Source: Mortierella sp. BCC40632 (taxonomy: Eukaryota; Mortierellomycota; Mortierellomycetes; Mortierellales; Mortierellaceae). From it: a stretch of DNA of 64,000 nt. The translations under genes were made by a program, and so were the position numbers. The notes beneath the pieces are model-generated. The model was not told the origin of the DNA and ran no database searches. It saw only the letters and a program-made list of their open reading frames with translations. The stretch spans positions 3,226,001 through 3,290,000 of the forward strand of contig WAEK01000004.1 of assembly GCA_011634665.1 (NCBI GenBank), written 5' to 3'. Below, piece by piece: positions 22,353 through 36,600 of this stretch. Numbering within the stretch: the first letter of the stretch is position 1; the number at the start of each line of letters is the position of its first letter.

Positions 22353-25337
22353 ATTCTCTCGCTATATACCTTGTTGGCGGACCCATGTGCATGTTGGTCT
22401 CCGACAACATCTGCAACTGCTCTCGGACTGGGTCGTTGAAATCAAGGTTCTCGCCATGGCTGCCCACCGGCCAAGGCGCGGCATGGCGCAAAGATGGGGA
22501 AGAGAGGACGATATAGGGGTTAACCGGGTCCTGGGATGGGGGATGAGCCATGACTTTTTTTCAGGCAAACGTCTGAGTGGAGATCGTTTTTTTTTCCCCT
22601 GGTCAGCCTGTGCCTGAGCCAGGGCCTGTGCCTGACCGTGTTCCCGGTCGCGTACCAAGCTCTGTCCTAGCCGTGTTCCCCCTTGCCCTGTTCCTGACCA
22701 TAGTTTTTTTTTTTTTTTTTTTTTTTTGGTCCTGTTCCTGGCCGTGGGCCTTCTCTGTCTGCGGGACTGCGACCCCGATCCCCAACAAGGCTCGGATCTT
22801 GCCAAGAGGAATGGAGCGGACAGCAACTTGCAGGGACCCCTCTTCCTCCCGCGGGCGGGCGGACAGACAGAGAGCGTTGTTGGTGGGGAATGGCGCGGCG
22901 TTGGCCATTGCGCCACCATGACCGTCCTCAGACCTGTTCTTTCGAAGACCCGTTTCGTAGACCTCTGTTACTCTGTTCTCGGACCCGTTCCTGTTCCTCA
23001 TTATATATTCTTTATTCTTTATTTTGTCGTCTTGTCGTTCTTGTCGTCCTCAGAAGTGTGTTCGTCCCGACATCGGGCTGAGGACCGGTAGGGACGAGGC
23101 CTGACCTGATGAGGACTCGGGCCCGGGACTGGACTGGACTGGACTGGACTGGGCCTGTAGACAGGGAAGACGACGGAGCCCACAGGCTGACTTTCTTCTA
23201 TCTCACCCTCGCGCGCTCTCTCTCTCACTCTCTCCTCTTTTCTCTCTCATTTTTTTTCCTTCTCTTTCTCTTTCTCTTTCTCTCTCTCTCTCTCTCTTTC
23301 CCTTCCCGTCATCACCACAATCACCCCCGTCATCATCCTCATCCTCACCATCACCATCACCATCATCCTCATCATCCTCATCATCATCAATCATCCTCAT
23401 CATCGTCGCATCATATCCCATCCTCTTCATGCCTACAAATCATCCATCAGCGCGATAAATCATCCTCGGTGCCGGCTTCATCGCTAAATCCCATCGGCTG
23501 GGCCATCATCCTCGGTGCTCTTCAAATCATAAATCCGGCGCGTGCTTTCGGCTCTCCTGCTCTTGTTCCGCTATCCCTCTCCCTCTCCCTCTCCCTCCTC
23601 CTATATCTCAACAAAATCTCTTTCTCCCTGAAAAATAAATCAATCGTTTTTTCCAAATCATTTCCATCTTTCAAATCATCATTTCCATTTCCATTTCTCG
23701 TCATTCCATCCTCTTCTCTTCTATCGCCGTTGGGCTCTTTGGGCCGGGCCATCGCTGCCCACCCTACTCGCTCACCCTGCTCTTTCCGATCACGATCCTC
23801 CACCTGCTCGCCAACTGCGCATCCTTTCACGGGTGAGTCTATTTCTCTCTTTCTTTCTCTTTCATATTCTATTCTATTCTATTTTTTTTTTCTTCTTCTC
23901 TCAATGCTCCCTTGCATGCTCCAGTCTCTACATCCCGGGTCCCATCCCCTTGGATCCCTCTCCCTCTCATTTCAATCATTCTATACAGCCTTTCCACTTG
24001 GTATGCGCCAAAGCAGCGCCGCCTAGTCTCGGACCTACCGTTGGCTCACCAGGCTCGTGCCCTGTCCCGTCCCCGCCCTGCCCCGCCCTGCCCTGGGGCC
24101 GAGTAGGTTGCAGATACGCCCGCTTACGCCCTTGACCACATTTCTCATTAAAGAGCACCGGCCTAGATGGCCTTCGCTTGGCCTCACCTTGGGCTCTTGC
24201 TCTCGACCCTGTCTTTCCTTTTCTCTCTCTCGTTTTCTTTTTCTCTTTCTCTCTTTTCTCTCTTTTCTCTTTCTTCCCTCTTCTCTCCTCTCTCTTCTCT
24301 CTTCTCTCTTCCCTCTTCTTTCTTTCCATTCTTGACTTTATCCCTCGGCCCTTGCAACACTGGCCACGCATCTTTTTCCACTTTCGATCGAGAGCCTCGG
24401 AGCGATAAATCGATACTGCTGGTGCACTTGCTCTTCTCTCCTCTTTCTTTCTTCCTCGGTCTTCTCCTGAAACGAAACGCCAGGCCATGCGGGGTCTGCT
24501 CTTGACGGGAACAACCCCAACGGTCAGCAGCATGAAGTTGCCAACTGCAGGAACAAACAGGACTGCATATCCCTGCACACCACAAACCCCCTCTTTCCTC
24601 ACTTCTTTCCTCGGAACCCCTACTTGCCTCAGTGGCGTGGGCTGTTTCCCATGGGCGTCGACAGTCAAGGACTTTTTTTTTTTTCACACATCCCCTGGCT
24701 GTGCTCTTCACAGCGTGTCGTCTTGTTCTTTGTTCTTTTGTTCAATATCGAATACAGGTGTGTCTGGACACGGATGCTTCCCCCTGTTGTTGCGATCCTC
24801 GGCCCCACCCGAGCTCTCTTTTTGACCAGCCCAACCCCTTCTTTTTGCACCCCCCAATCCCTTGATGAGCTGTTGCACTGTCCGTTGTGCTTCGTGCACA
24901 TCCTCCTTCCTCCTTCCTTCTTCCTTCTTCCCCCGTGTCTTTCTCGCCGACCTTGGTCATCTTCCTTGGCGCACTTCGAGGGGCTCCTTCACTCCCAACA
25001 TATGCATCCATCCTTCTGTTCTCCCGATCTTTGCGCTGCTGACACAGGGACTAACGCTCCTCTATTCTCTCCTTTTCCCCTTCCATTGCCGTCATCGGTA
25101 GAAGTCGACACGCAGAGCACCAGCAGCAACTTTGTCAGTACCACCGAATCTTTCTTTTATCTCTTCCTGTTCCCCCCTTCAACAACAATAACAGCAGCAA
25201 CAAAAGAAAAGAAAAAGAAAAAAGAAAAAGACAAAAAAAAAAAAAAAGGTCGTTGTGGATACTCACGCCTTTTCACCCCACCGACCAACGACTGACTGAG
25301 AGAGATAGACGGTGTGGCTAGCCGGTGCCCGAGTTCC

Positions 25338-28300
25338 ATGCCTATTGTCCACGCCCTGTCCACGCTCACACCAGACATGACTTCGACCTCATACTCTGCT
25401 CTATCAGAGACCAAGGGTCCACAACCGGGACATGTTATCATAGACTCGGAGATGACCGCTTCTTCTCCGCCTTCAACCCCGCCACCTCCCAAGTCCGCCG
25501 GCGCCGAGTCCAGTTTGGCCATGGCTAACTTTCCTTCGCCCCCTTCGTCCACGCGACAGCCTGCGGTTGACCAACGAAACGACTTGGATGAAGATTTGGA
25601 CGATGGACCACGCCATCCTAACTATGCACCAACCCGCACACCTCCTTCCTCAGAGCTAATCCGTGCACCGCCACCTCGCAACCTCATCGGCGGCAACATC
25701 CCCAAGACACACTCTTCGTCCAGCTCAACTTCCTCCTCGTCCTCCTACACGTATGGGGCCATGCCACCTACTCTTGTTAACAAACACATCAGCCTTACCA
25801 AGACAAAGACTCTTGGCCATCTCACGCGCAGCACGTCATCCGAGGTAGACTATGAGGTTGCGAGCGCACTTGCCTCTGGCCGAAGCATCGTCAGCAAGAC
25901 TGACTGGAAGGAAGAGGATGCTCTGTACCTTGTTCAGCTGATCGAGAAGCAATTCCCCAAGGGTAACATCATTTGGGATTGGGTTGGTCAGCAGATGGCC
26001 AATCGTGGATTTACAAAAAGCCAATGCCGTTCCAAGTGGAAACGAATCCGCACAAAGGTTCTCCACGGCAGTGACGGCTCAACCAAGGAGCGTGAGCATC
26101 GGGACAGTACCCGCGATCACGAACCCGACGAGCTGATCGAGGATGATGAGGACGAGCTCCCAGACTATCGACCACGCCAAGAGCCGTCACATTGGTATGA
26201 ACACGCGCTGCCACCACCGCCACCCAACCACCACCCGCGTGACTATGATGAGACGGAATCATCATACCGATCTGACGCGCGTGGCTACTATGACGATCGC
26301 TCCTATAGTCATCGCGACGACTATCGAGCTGCAACCTCGCCTCCACCACCCACTTTGGCACGGTCACGTACCACCAGTCACTCCAACGGTCGCGTATCTC
26401 ACTCTACCCAAGGTCCACAGGGCGAGAACGGCGCTCCAGAAGAGGATGAGCTCTGGTCGGACGATGACCAGAACTCGCGTTATACAACCCATGCTCATAC
26501 TCGTCGGGAAGATCGCTACCTTGACCGTATGGAAGGTCACCGCTCCACTGGGGCCATGACGGGCCAGGAGCGAGATAGTAATGGTCACCTGGACCGGTCC
26601 TCCCGCCCTTATTCTTCTACCCATAATCACAGTCCCATCTACCGCCGCCAGTCTGGTACGACATCTAGCCCACAGATAACCGATGTTGGAGAGGAGCCTC
26701 AGCGAATGCCATCAACCAGCTATGGCAAGATCGAATGGAAGACCGAAGATAGTGATTATTTGGTTCATTTGATCGAGACCAAATTCTCCTCCCGCAAGGT
26801 TGACTGGGCATGGGTCTCGAAGCAGATGGAAGGACGTGGGTATGATCGTACACAGTGCAAGTCTCGTTGGTGGCGTGTCCAGCATCGCCAGGGCAGTCAA
26901 AGCCACCATCAAAGCCAGCAGGTGTCTAATGCAAAGCAACAGAGTACAGATCGACAGAATGAGGCTGAGCAAGGAGCCACTACAAACGTAGATGCTGAAG
27001 ATGCCCCAGCAGCAGGAGAGGGCGGCGCCAATATCTCCACACGTGATCCACCGACACCTCAGGATGCAGCCGTGTCAGCCTCGCGATCCTCTTCTCAAGC
27101 ACTCGAGCCATCTACTCCCAAGATCCAGCAACAACAACTACAAATGTCGCAACTGGAGCCTAGTGTGAATGGTCGTGGAGGCAAGCGAAAGGGAGGTGGA
27201 ATGGATGACGATGAGAGGGCTTCGCCGCGACCAAGGACACAGGAGCACCAAAAGCACGTGGAATGGAAAGAGGAAGATAGCCAGTTCATGTTCCGACTCA
27301 TTGAGAAAGAGTTTCCTGTCGGCAACATTGTGTGGGGCGTGATTGCAGAGCGGATGCAGGGCCGCGGTTACTCCCAAACACAGTGCATGTCCAAGTGGAG
27401 ACGACACCTTAAGAGCAATAAGCTTGCGAATGAAGCCAAGATTAGCGCCGGCATGGACCTTGATCTCGATCCAGTCAACTCAAGCTCGCGCCGGGACAAG
27501 GAATCCCGTTTGTCGGATGAGGGCAGTTATGGAGATCGGGGTCTGTACAATACGGTCGACTATGGTCACAAGCGTGTGAGGATGGGCGATAGTGATCTGA
27601 GACGGTATGATGCTAGTGTGGATTTTGGCTCTTCCATGGGCTCGATCGATGCTCGACCTTTGGAAGCAGACTATGACCGGTATTATGGTGATTCTGGAAC
27701 GAGACGTAAAAAATCCGATCGGATGGATTATTCGCCCACCTCTTCCAAACCATCCTCCTATTACCGCGATGCACCCTCACCATACGAGGACAATAGAAGC
27801 CGTGCACGAGATTACCCTCGAGACCAGGAACGAGGTCGGGAACGGGACCAGGAACGAGAGCGAACCTACCATCACCACCAGGATGGTGCAGGAGAGGAGC
27901 TGCACCCTGACCATGGCTCAAAGTACGGAGACTACGGCCAAGGTCAAGAACCATCTGGTCCATCGAGTGAACATTTGGGATATAATGGTCGGGATGGCTA
28001 CTCTAGAGCCTCTGCCTCGCAAGGAGGAGCGGCAGAAGTCGGTGTTAGCAGCGGTAGTGGCTCTCACTCTCGACCGCCGCATGATGACTATGACAAGGGT
28101 TACGATTACAACCATCATTCTCATCGAGGCGATAATCACGACATGGCTCCCCCTCCCCCTCCTCATCCTCCCCAGGACGAAGAATATGGAATGAGCCGAC
28201 GAGAGCCTTCATTTTCGAGAAGGTAACACGACGTTTCTCAGGCTTGATTTTTGAGCTTCTGCTCTCTTTTTTCAATCTCTTTTTGCTTTTCTTCTACTCT

Positions 28301-30196
28301 GATGCAGTGCATTTTGTGCTCCTGCTTCTTCATGGGTGCTTCGTTCTTTCCAAGGCTTTTTTTTTTTTTTTTTTTTCTTCAGTGTACAAAGGCAATAGTA
28401 CTAAGAATGTTGTTGTTTGATTCCCTTGCATACATCTTAGTGATTATCCGCGCCGCCCTTATCATGAGAGTATGGACGAGAGCCGCAATGAGAACACACA
28501 GGGCCCCCGGGACTTGACTCTGGACCATGCAGGATCGATGCAACCTCCGTCCCAACCACAGACGCGGCACAGACCGTCTGAGCCTACTGAGGAGCCACCA
28601 ATAGGACGCGACTCTGAACTGAGCTTCATGGGAACATCTGGTCCGACTGACCAAAGTCCAAAACAGCAGCATCAGCCTGTACACCGGACATCGCGCGCAG
28701 AAGAAAGCGTGGGAGAATATCGGGTTAGAAAAACAGGCGGCTCAGGAGAACCAGAGCGTGATGCTTTGGATCGGGGTTATTATGATGCAGATGGCTCAAC
28801 AGGTCAACATTCTTCGTCGACTTCTCGTCATTCCGCCCATCTCCATCGCCGCAGCTACGACTACGGACCAAGTTCTGGACACGATCATGTTCAGTCAGGT
28901 AGTCGTAGTGGCCGTCACTCCCGCTCGAGTACAAGTGGAGGTCATTATTCCCATAGCCATCGCGAACGTGAGCGCGAGCGTGATCGCGAACGAGACTCGC
29001 ACTCTGGTCATCATAGCCGCAATAGCCATCATGGACAGCACAGCTATGGTCACAGCCATTATGACTCGGAATCCATGCCACCACCGATTAATCTTGACCT
29101 TGAAGAGGACACGGACTGGGGCTTAGGACGATGGGATGGTCGGGAGATGGCCAGACTTACGGCTTCTGTTGCTCGTCATGGTCGCCGATGGGATGTAATT
29201 CGGGAACGGATCCGAATCCCAGTCTTGGTTACCCCCTATGAGAACGAGGATTTATACGAAGGCACACGATTTGACAATTCGCATTGGTCGCATCATCGGT
29301 ATGAAGGAAGAAGAAGCAGTCGGGTTCCTCATCCTCCTTCTGGACCTGAAGAGTCTTCCTATTCGTCTCGCGTGTCTCATGGTGGATATTCGAGTCATCA
29401 TCGGCACTCATCCTCGTCTGCCTCTGCGATGCATGGTTCGGAAGCCAGTCGAAGCCACCGCCGGGAATATGGTCAGGATGCAGCCTCGGATCGTAAGGAT
29501 GTTTCTTCACGCTCAAAGACATCCCATCCAGGACCTGAAGAGGATCGACGCGTCTCTGGAGAGCAGGTGCCATCTGCTTTGCAACCTAGTCAAGGACCAG
29601 TCGAGGGCGAAACCGTAGAGATAGATCGAGATGAAAACATGGAAGACCGTGAGCAGGCTGATCGAAATGTGGCTGAGGACGAGATTGTAGATGTGGTCTC
29701 GATTGAGAATGAGGGTGCCAAGGCAAGAGTTGTGGAACAACGTGGAGGTTCGGCTGAGGAGATGAGTGCGGAGCAAATGGAAGATTCTAAGGAGAAGGTG
29801 GACGAAGAGATGACCGAGACCGAGACCAAGGAAGAAGGTCAAGAGATCAAGTCTGAATCCGAGGCCAAAGAGGAGGATGCGATGATGGTTGACCAAGAGC
29901 TGAACCAAGAAGGTCAACAAGCCTTGTCGTCGTTGGAGGAGGAGCAAGCTTTGAAAGAGCCGAGACAGGAGAATTCAGATGTGCAACAGCAGCATAGACA
30001 AGGAGAGAGTGAAGATGTCCAGATTGAGGATGCCATGATGGAGGCGGCTGTCGAGGCTGGCCCTACGACAGACCACCGCCCAGACCAAGGAGAGGCCTCC
30101 TCTAGCCCTCTTGCTGCTAGCTCGATGGTGGATGTTGGGCCTTCTTCGGACACAACGACTGCCCTGCCGGGCAAGGTAGTCGAGTTTGCTCCATGA
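25338..30196 (+). CDS. Giant Myb/SANT-like protein with four repeats
   Basis: Two exons, 25338-28222 and 28441-30196, join in phase (AG|GTAACA ... TTAG|T) to give about 1,546 aa. Three repeats of about 55 residues share W-K-x-E-D, L(I/V)xLIE, F, W, RG(F/Y) and Q-C-x-S-(K/R)-W: residues about 185-240 (TDWKEEDALYLVQLIEKQFP), 462-516 (IEWKTEDSDYLVHLIETKF) and 639-695 (VEWKEEDSQFMFRLIEKEFP). A fourth, more divergent unit in exon 2 (about 1190-1235) has the Myb pattern GREMARLTASVARHGRRWDVI. The linkers are rich in Ser, His, Arg and Tyr, and the C-terminus is acidic (Glu-rich, about 1370-1520). This looks like a nuclear DNA- or chromatin-binding protein. ATG 25338 is the first in-frame ATG. No catalytic domain was seen. 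Confidence 0.85.
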
Positions 30197-30323
30197 GTCT
30201 TTTCTACTTTTCTTTTCTTTTTTTTTTTCCCCCCCCTTTTTTTTTACTACTACTACAACTACAACTACTACATTCCTTTCCACCTCTCCCCTCTCGTGGA
30301 CCTTTTCTTTTTTTTTCTTTCTT

Positions 30324-30356
<33 letters not shown>

Positions 30357-30650
30357 GAAAGACGCACAAAAACACACACAAGGAAAAATCTGTTGTGTAT
30401 GAAATGACCATACTCAAAGTGCATGTTACAACTCTTATTCCATTCCCAAAATCATCACTTTGTATATTTTTTTTTTCTTTTTTCTTCCTGTCATTTTGAA
30501 GCTCCAATATGCTTCTCACGTATCACACCTTCACGCATCGCTACCACGGCTCAATTGTCCAAAGTAATCTTCCAACGGCTTCTCCTATTCCCTTTATTGT
30601 AATTTCAATTAAACAATGGATAGAAAAGATGGAACTCGAAAGGGGGGGAA

Positions 30651-30688
30651 GAGGAAGGAAGGAAGGAAGGAAGGAAGGAAGGAAGGGA
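30651..30688. repeat. (AAGG)n tetranucleotide repeat
   Basis: About eight AAGG units downstream of the first Myb/SANT gene. Confidence 0.9.
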
Positions 30689-31179
30689 GGTAATCAAGGC
30701 GCTGCGCGTTGTGATAAAGAGACATTTTGTGAGATCTTTCTCTCCCAAGCACAAAATGGTCTCTTTTTGTGTGTAAATGAGTGAGTGTGTGTGTGTGTGT
30801 GTGCAATGCGCGTGTATGAGGTAAGTAAAAGTGTCTGTTTGGGGCGCAGAACCCCATCCATCCATCCTATCCAATCTACTTATTCATTCACTCCCCTCTT
30901 CTCCGCCCACTTCTACCCACCTCCCGGACGAAAAGAATATCCCCCATTCCATTTGCCAAAAAAGATGCAGGAAACCCATAGAACGCCAAAAAGGAATTAT
31001 ACATATATATATTGAGCTCTTTTTTTTCAGCTTTTTTTTTTTTCCTTGTCAAATAAGAACAAAGAGAGAGTATGATTGAGAATGAGAGGGGGGGGGAGAC
31101 AGAGAGAGAAAGAGAGAGAGAAAAAATGAGGGCGGTATTATTTGCTATTGCTGCCGACTTGCTGCAAGGGAAAACAAAA

Positions 31180-31212
<33 letters not shown>

Positions 31213-31531
31213 TGCTGGATCAAAAGTGGGGGAAGGGGAGGGCCTATTTTTTTTTTTTTTTTTTTTTAAAGCGGCGCCCATGTCAACCCCGTTACCAATT
31301 TTGACAGATGAGTGCACAAAATAAAAGAGAGAGAGAAGAGAGAGCAAGCGAAAGAGACTGTTCTACAAAGACTTACGGAGGAGAAATGGACCGATACACA
31401 ATATGGGACATTACCACTGTTACAACAACTACTATTTTATTTTCCTGGGTTTGCTTTTGTAGCTTACACAATACACAAAGAAGTGATAGAAGAAGAAGAA
31501 GAGTGGGAAAAGAGTGAGCGATTGAGTGAGC

Positions 31532-31564
<33 letters not shown>

Positions 31565-34500
31565 CATCTGTGTGTGCGTGTGTGTGAGAAAGTGAGAGAA
31601 AAGTCTTAGGGAAAAAAAAAAAAAAAAAAAAGCATCGACCATGTGTAGCACCTCTCGGCTTTTTCTCTCTCACTTACTTTCTCCCTCTTCGTGATCCTCT
31701 CACTCGCTCGCTCGCTTGTACCTTTTTTTTTTTTTTTTTTTTTTTTTCTTTTTGCTCACTTTTGCTCGTCCCCTGTTTTCCCGATCAGTACAGTCAATGG
31801 TTGTAATCAAAAGCGGCAGAGCGACCGAGAAGACATGAGGGACAACAAAAGGGACTACAACCTTAAAAAAAGAGGTTGGTGTGCAATTGGATTCAGGCAA
31901 TGTAAATGGTAAATGTATTATTCTATTCAGGGACAAGAAAACAATATAATATATATATATATAAAGAGGGGTGAAAGTGAGGATGAGAGTGAGAGAGAGA
32001 CGAGAGAAAGAGAAAGAGAGAGAGAGAGAACAAGAACTGTTGTTGCTGTTGCTGGAAATATCATATGAAATGGTCGGTTTAAGAACCTCATCTGATCGAA
32101 AGTCTAACCGGCTCTTTGCCACTGAGTTGGCTCTGTTGACACCTGCCAGGCCAAGGCAACAAGCTTTACCAATTTCCATATGACAACGCGAAATACCCAA
32201 TTCGAGCGACACGCACGCACACACACGCACGCACTTTCTCACTCACAGAGAGAGGGAGAGAGAGGAGGGAAAAGGAAGGAGAGAGAGAGAGAAAGAGAGA
32301 GAGGGAAAAAAGAGAGAGGGACGGAATTGAAAGAGCGAGGCATTTGGAGAGCACGCGGGGCAAATCCGACCAAAAGTGAGTGGACTGTAGGAGAAGGAAA
32401 AAAGGTCAAGCAGAGGAGATTGTTGAGGGAGCAAACAATCCCAAATTGCTTTCCCAGGGAGTTGACCACCAAGCAGATGGCCATTGGCTCCTCTCTTTGA
32501 AAAGGGAGCAAACGCAAGGAGCCAAAGAAAGGGCTGCATATTGGCCAGTGTGCGTTGTTGTTGTTGTTGTTGTGTATGTGTGACACTTGCGCTCTACGAG
32601 ATGGTTTTTGCGAGAGGGAAAAAAAAAACACGACTGGGCTGGGTCGTTCACTCTCTTTTTTGTCTGCCCCGACCATGGACGATGGTACTCTTAAGGCTGT
32701 ACATTCGGTCTGCTCCTTTGGCCGTGCCAGGGCTCAAGTCCGAGATCTATAAGTCGTCGTTCGCCTCTCTGCCTAACCTCGGTTCTCAATTCTCACTTCG
32801 AGAAGAATGAGAATAGAATAAATTAGCGGACCAAAAAAAGGGGGGGAAGAGAAAGAGGACGTGGAGGCCTAAATAGCGTTGACTCGGCATTGGGTATCAC
32901 CCCTTCCTCCGCTAAAAGATTGGGAGGCCATTTAATGCGCTAGTTTTTTTTTTTTGTTCAGTCCGCCCCGACCAAAGAGGAGCCAGTAACCAGCACTTGG
33001 GCTTGGCTCTCTCACACAAACACGCACACAAGCTCTCTAATTCTCTCATTCTATCCAATTCTTTCTTGCGTTTGTTCTCTATCCCTCTCTCTCTCTCTCT
33101 CTCTCACTTTCTCCTCTCCCTCTCTCTCTTCCTCTCCATCTTTCTTTTCTCGATTCTTTTCGTTTCGGATCGGCCATCGTGCATGCATACTCCAGGTCCA
33201 ATGTCCTTTTGTCCTTTTTTCCAGTGGAGCACAAGAAAGAAAAAAAGGGCATGCAACCCTGTACCTGATGGACGTACACGCACGACGAAATATTGGCTGG
33301 ATCCAATATATAGCCCTCTTTTCTTCTTTTTTTACAGTTTATGAGAAGAGACCCGACTCGTTCGAGCTTGCCATTCGGTGCAACCATCACTCTTGCACAT
33401 TTGCCAAGAAAGAAAGGAAAGAGAGGCGTGACGATCGAGTCTTTTTTGTGATAGAGAGATGGCATCCGACGAGTATGAGAGAGAGAAAAAAAACATAAAG
33501 GGGAAGGAGGAGGAGGAGAGATAGAGAGAGAGAATGGGATAGAGTGGGAGAGAAAGGAAGAGAGCAATCTCCATGATTGCCTTGATGACGGTATGTCAAC
33601 TCTTTTTTTTTTTTTCTTGGGTATGAGAGTAAATCAGATATTCAGGTCAACTATTCCCATTCTTACTCTCTCTCTCACTCTCTCTCTTTCTTTCTTTCTT
33701 TTGGCAAGATGAGCGGAGCTTGATGCAGAGTAAAATGTGTCTGGTCCCTTTCTCTCTTTTGCTCTCCTTCTCCCCTCCCCCCTACCTAACCCTTGCTCTT
33801 TTTTGTGTGCGTGTGTTTTTGGCTCCCGGCTTTTTGTACCCTGCTCGAACTACTCATACGCATACACATACACATACTCGATACAACATACACACAGTTC
33901 CTATGTACTTTTAGAGCATGTCGCCCGATCGAACATTGTTCATCCGGGCTTTGGGGAGAAGGGGTAGAAAGAGAAAGACAAGAGAAGAATGAGAAGGAGA
34001 GGAATAGAAGGAAGGGGGGTGGGGGGTGAAGAAGAAGAAAAAATAAAGGAGAGAGAAGGAGAAGAAACCAACAAGGTGTCTACGTGGAGAAAAAGCTCTT
34101 GTCCTCTCCCCTGGGTTCTGACTAGCACTTTCATGTGAGAGCCATTATTATCTCATTCTTTATTATTTGACCCCTCTCTCTCTCTCTCTCTCTTTTTCTC
34201 TCTCATTTTCTTCCTCTGACAGTTCCCATCTTCACAGGGGCTATTTACCAAGAGAGCACTGGCCCGACTTGTAGGAGGAACTATTGTCATTTTGATATTA
34301 ATGTCAAAAATACTCAAAAGGCATGTCTGCCTTACTGAGAAGCCCGATCGAAAGGCCCATCTCTCTCTCACTTTTTTTTTTTTTTTTTTTTTTTTTTTGG
34401 AAAAATTATGAATAGGATCAGATACCTCTTAATTTGTGCTTCTGGAACATAGAGGGGAGACAGAAAAATAGGGTCATTGAGTAAAAGAGCAAGCAAGAGA

Positions 34501-36545
34501 TACGCGTCCAAAAGAAACGATAGGTCCAGGAATTGAAGGAGACAGAAAAAGAAATAATGCAACAAGATAAAGAAGGCAGAAAGCGAGAGAGAGAGAGAGA
34601 AACAAAGGACACGAGGCAGGCCAAAAGAGCGGCGGAGGCTAACAACGACAATGGCGGCGGCAGGCGGCAGGCGGCAAACCACTGAAAGTTCTCTTGAGAA
34701 CTCGAGAGTACCAATGGCGACGTACACAGAAGATTGAAGAGAGGCGGAATGGACATGGGCGGACAGGGAAAAAGGGCGGAGAGAGAGAGAGAGTAAAGAG
34801 AGTCAACGAAAAAGGGCGAGAGGGCGCGGATCGCTGCTGCAGGAAGAGACAGACCAAGGTGCCGGGACGAGAGCCTCGGACCCGGCCAGGGTCTCTCTTG
34901 TTGCTGGGCCGGGGGGAAAAAAAAAATTTCAAGCAAACACAAATGCAACCAAGACAAAGGTCAAAAGGCCCGCTTTGAGCCATGCAACTACATGGGTAGA
35001 ACCAACGGCTATCTCTAATTGAGCAACGGGTCAACGATGAGGAAGACGAGGACTCAAGGAAATGACAGAACCATGTTCCGAGGCTACCTCTCGCTCTCTC
35101 TCCGCTAACAAACACGGGCGACTGCATGTCTCCGTCCGCAGGGAAGGAGCAGTCGATATCGGGCATCGAAGCATAAAGGTGCATGCCTGATATGCATGGT
35201 CACTGTTTACTCATCTCTGTCCAGGCGTGTGCTCCTCAGAAACAACACAACGGAAACCCGCCTACCTGCCCTGCGGCCTTGTCTGCGAGCCTTCATGGGC
35301 TGACTGGGCAACGCACCGTTGGAATAGAGAGGACAAACGCGATTAATTCTTATTTCAGACCAGGTCGCTCTAATTGCCCTTACAAAACAATTAGCCTTGT
35401 GAGAAAAAGAAGCCTCTTGGCTCGCACCTGCTCTCGCGCCTTGCTTGTCGCGCCCATCTTGCGCCCGTCGCCATGGGATTATAGCTCGGCTTGTCTTCCT
35501 CCGGCGATCCCGGCTGTCACTTGCTCAAATTTCCTTCTTCTCCCTCTACTTACTTGGCAAGGTGCTGCCTGGTTTTTTTTTGTCTTTACCTCCTTCTCCG
35601 ATGGGCATGAGTGGGGATTCGGTGCGCTTGGACCCCCTCGGTCGTCCGCCAACGGACAAATGAACGACCCCGGTCAGTCAAGGCCAAAAGACAGTACTCA
35701 TTTGGGCCAGGGCAAGCGGCCAGGAAACATGTGCAGCAGGCCGCAGCGACGCCGAGACTGACACAGGAGAGCGGAAGAAATGGCTCGCTGCATGAATAGA
35801 CCCAGTCGTTAGACCGGATGGGACCATCGATAGGTCAGAGGCGCGCCAGAACTTTTTTTTCTTCTGTGGTGAGATCGTCTGAGCCAGCACGAAACGGAGA
35901 GAGAAGAGAAAGAAGGGGCGGTCATCATCATTGGCGACACCTAGGCGACACACAGGAAAGTCTGTCCTTCCTCTTTTGGGTCCTTTGTCATCCGACCATT
36001 CGGTTCACATACACAATACATCACACACACCACATAGACAACACACAAGCAGACACAAACGCATACGGACGCACATTTGGCATTACGACCGTCATGCAAT
36101 TCCCCATGCACAGTCTGCATTCAAATGTGCATCTGCATCCGCATCGCCGTTCGTGCCATTCCGTCTCATCCGCCCCTTGTTGCAGGCTCGTTTTGTCCTG
36201 GTTTGTTCGTACCCCATTACAGTCTGGTAGCACTGACCACCCAAATCACCTGAACTTGTTTCCGCGGTCACGACCGAAAGCCGTGCGAGGGGCCATCTCC
36301 TTGGCACCTGTAAAACTCGTTGCTCGATCCAACGCCTGCGGATGATGCCAACCTCTGGATGAGGCTCCTTCCTCCTCCTCCCCTCCTCCCCGAGCCAACA
36401 GCTCGAGTGAACATGGACGCGCTTTGATCTCTGCGAATTCTGGTGTTGCTTCCATTGGGGTCCTTTCTTTTTCACTTTTCTCATTTTTCTGTCAATCGAT
36501 GCTTCTCTCCCCATCATCGTTCTTTTCCTCCCCTGCGCTTTTTGG

Positions 36546-36548
<3 letters not shown>

Positions 36549-36599
<51 letters not shown>
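36549..36599. repeat. (CT)n microsatellite
   Basis: About 25 uninterrupted CT units on the plus strand. Confidence 0.9.

Positions 36600-36600
<1 letters not shown>

Larger units (their letters stand above)
20412..25337. other. Long gene-free region
   Basis: About 4.9 kb between the divergent bZIP and Myb/SANT genes, with no exon I can support. Contents include (GA)n at 20516-20551 and 20649-20673, (TTTC)n at 20927-20963, (CT)n at 21773-21822, and a hexamer-type CAGTAT/CATCAG array at 22075-22125. Poly(T) lies at 22704-22726, a GGACT pentamer run at about 23130-23151, and an ATC/CTC-rich block at 23305-23410. Much of 23.2-25.3 kb may be promoter and 5' leader of the Myb gene. Confidence 0.55.

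Noticed and set aside
35183..35761. 192-codon plus-strand open frame
   Set aside because: Composition is not low-complexity, but it shows no domain, no start context and no splice partners. Its residue pattern looks like chance translation of non-coding DNA.
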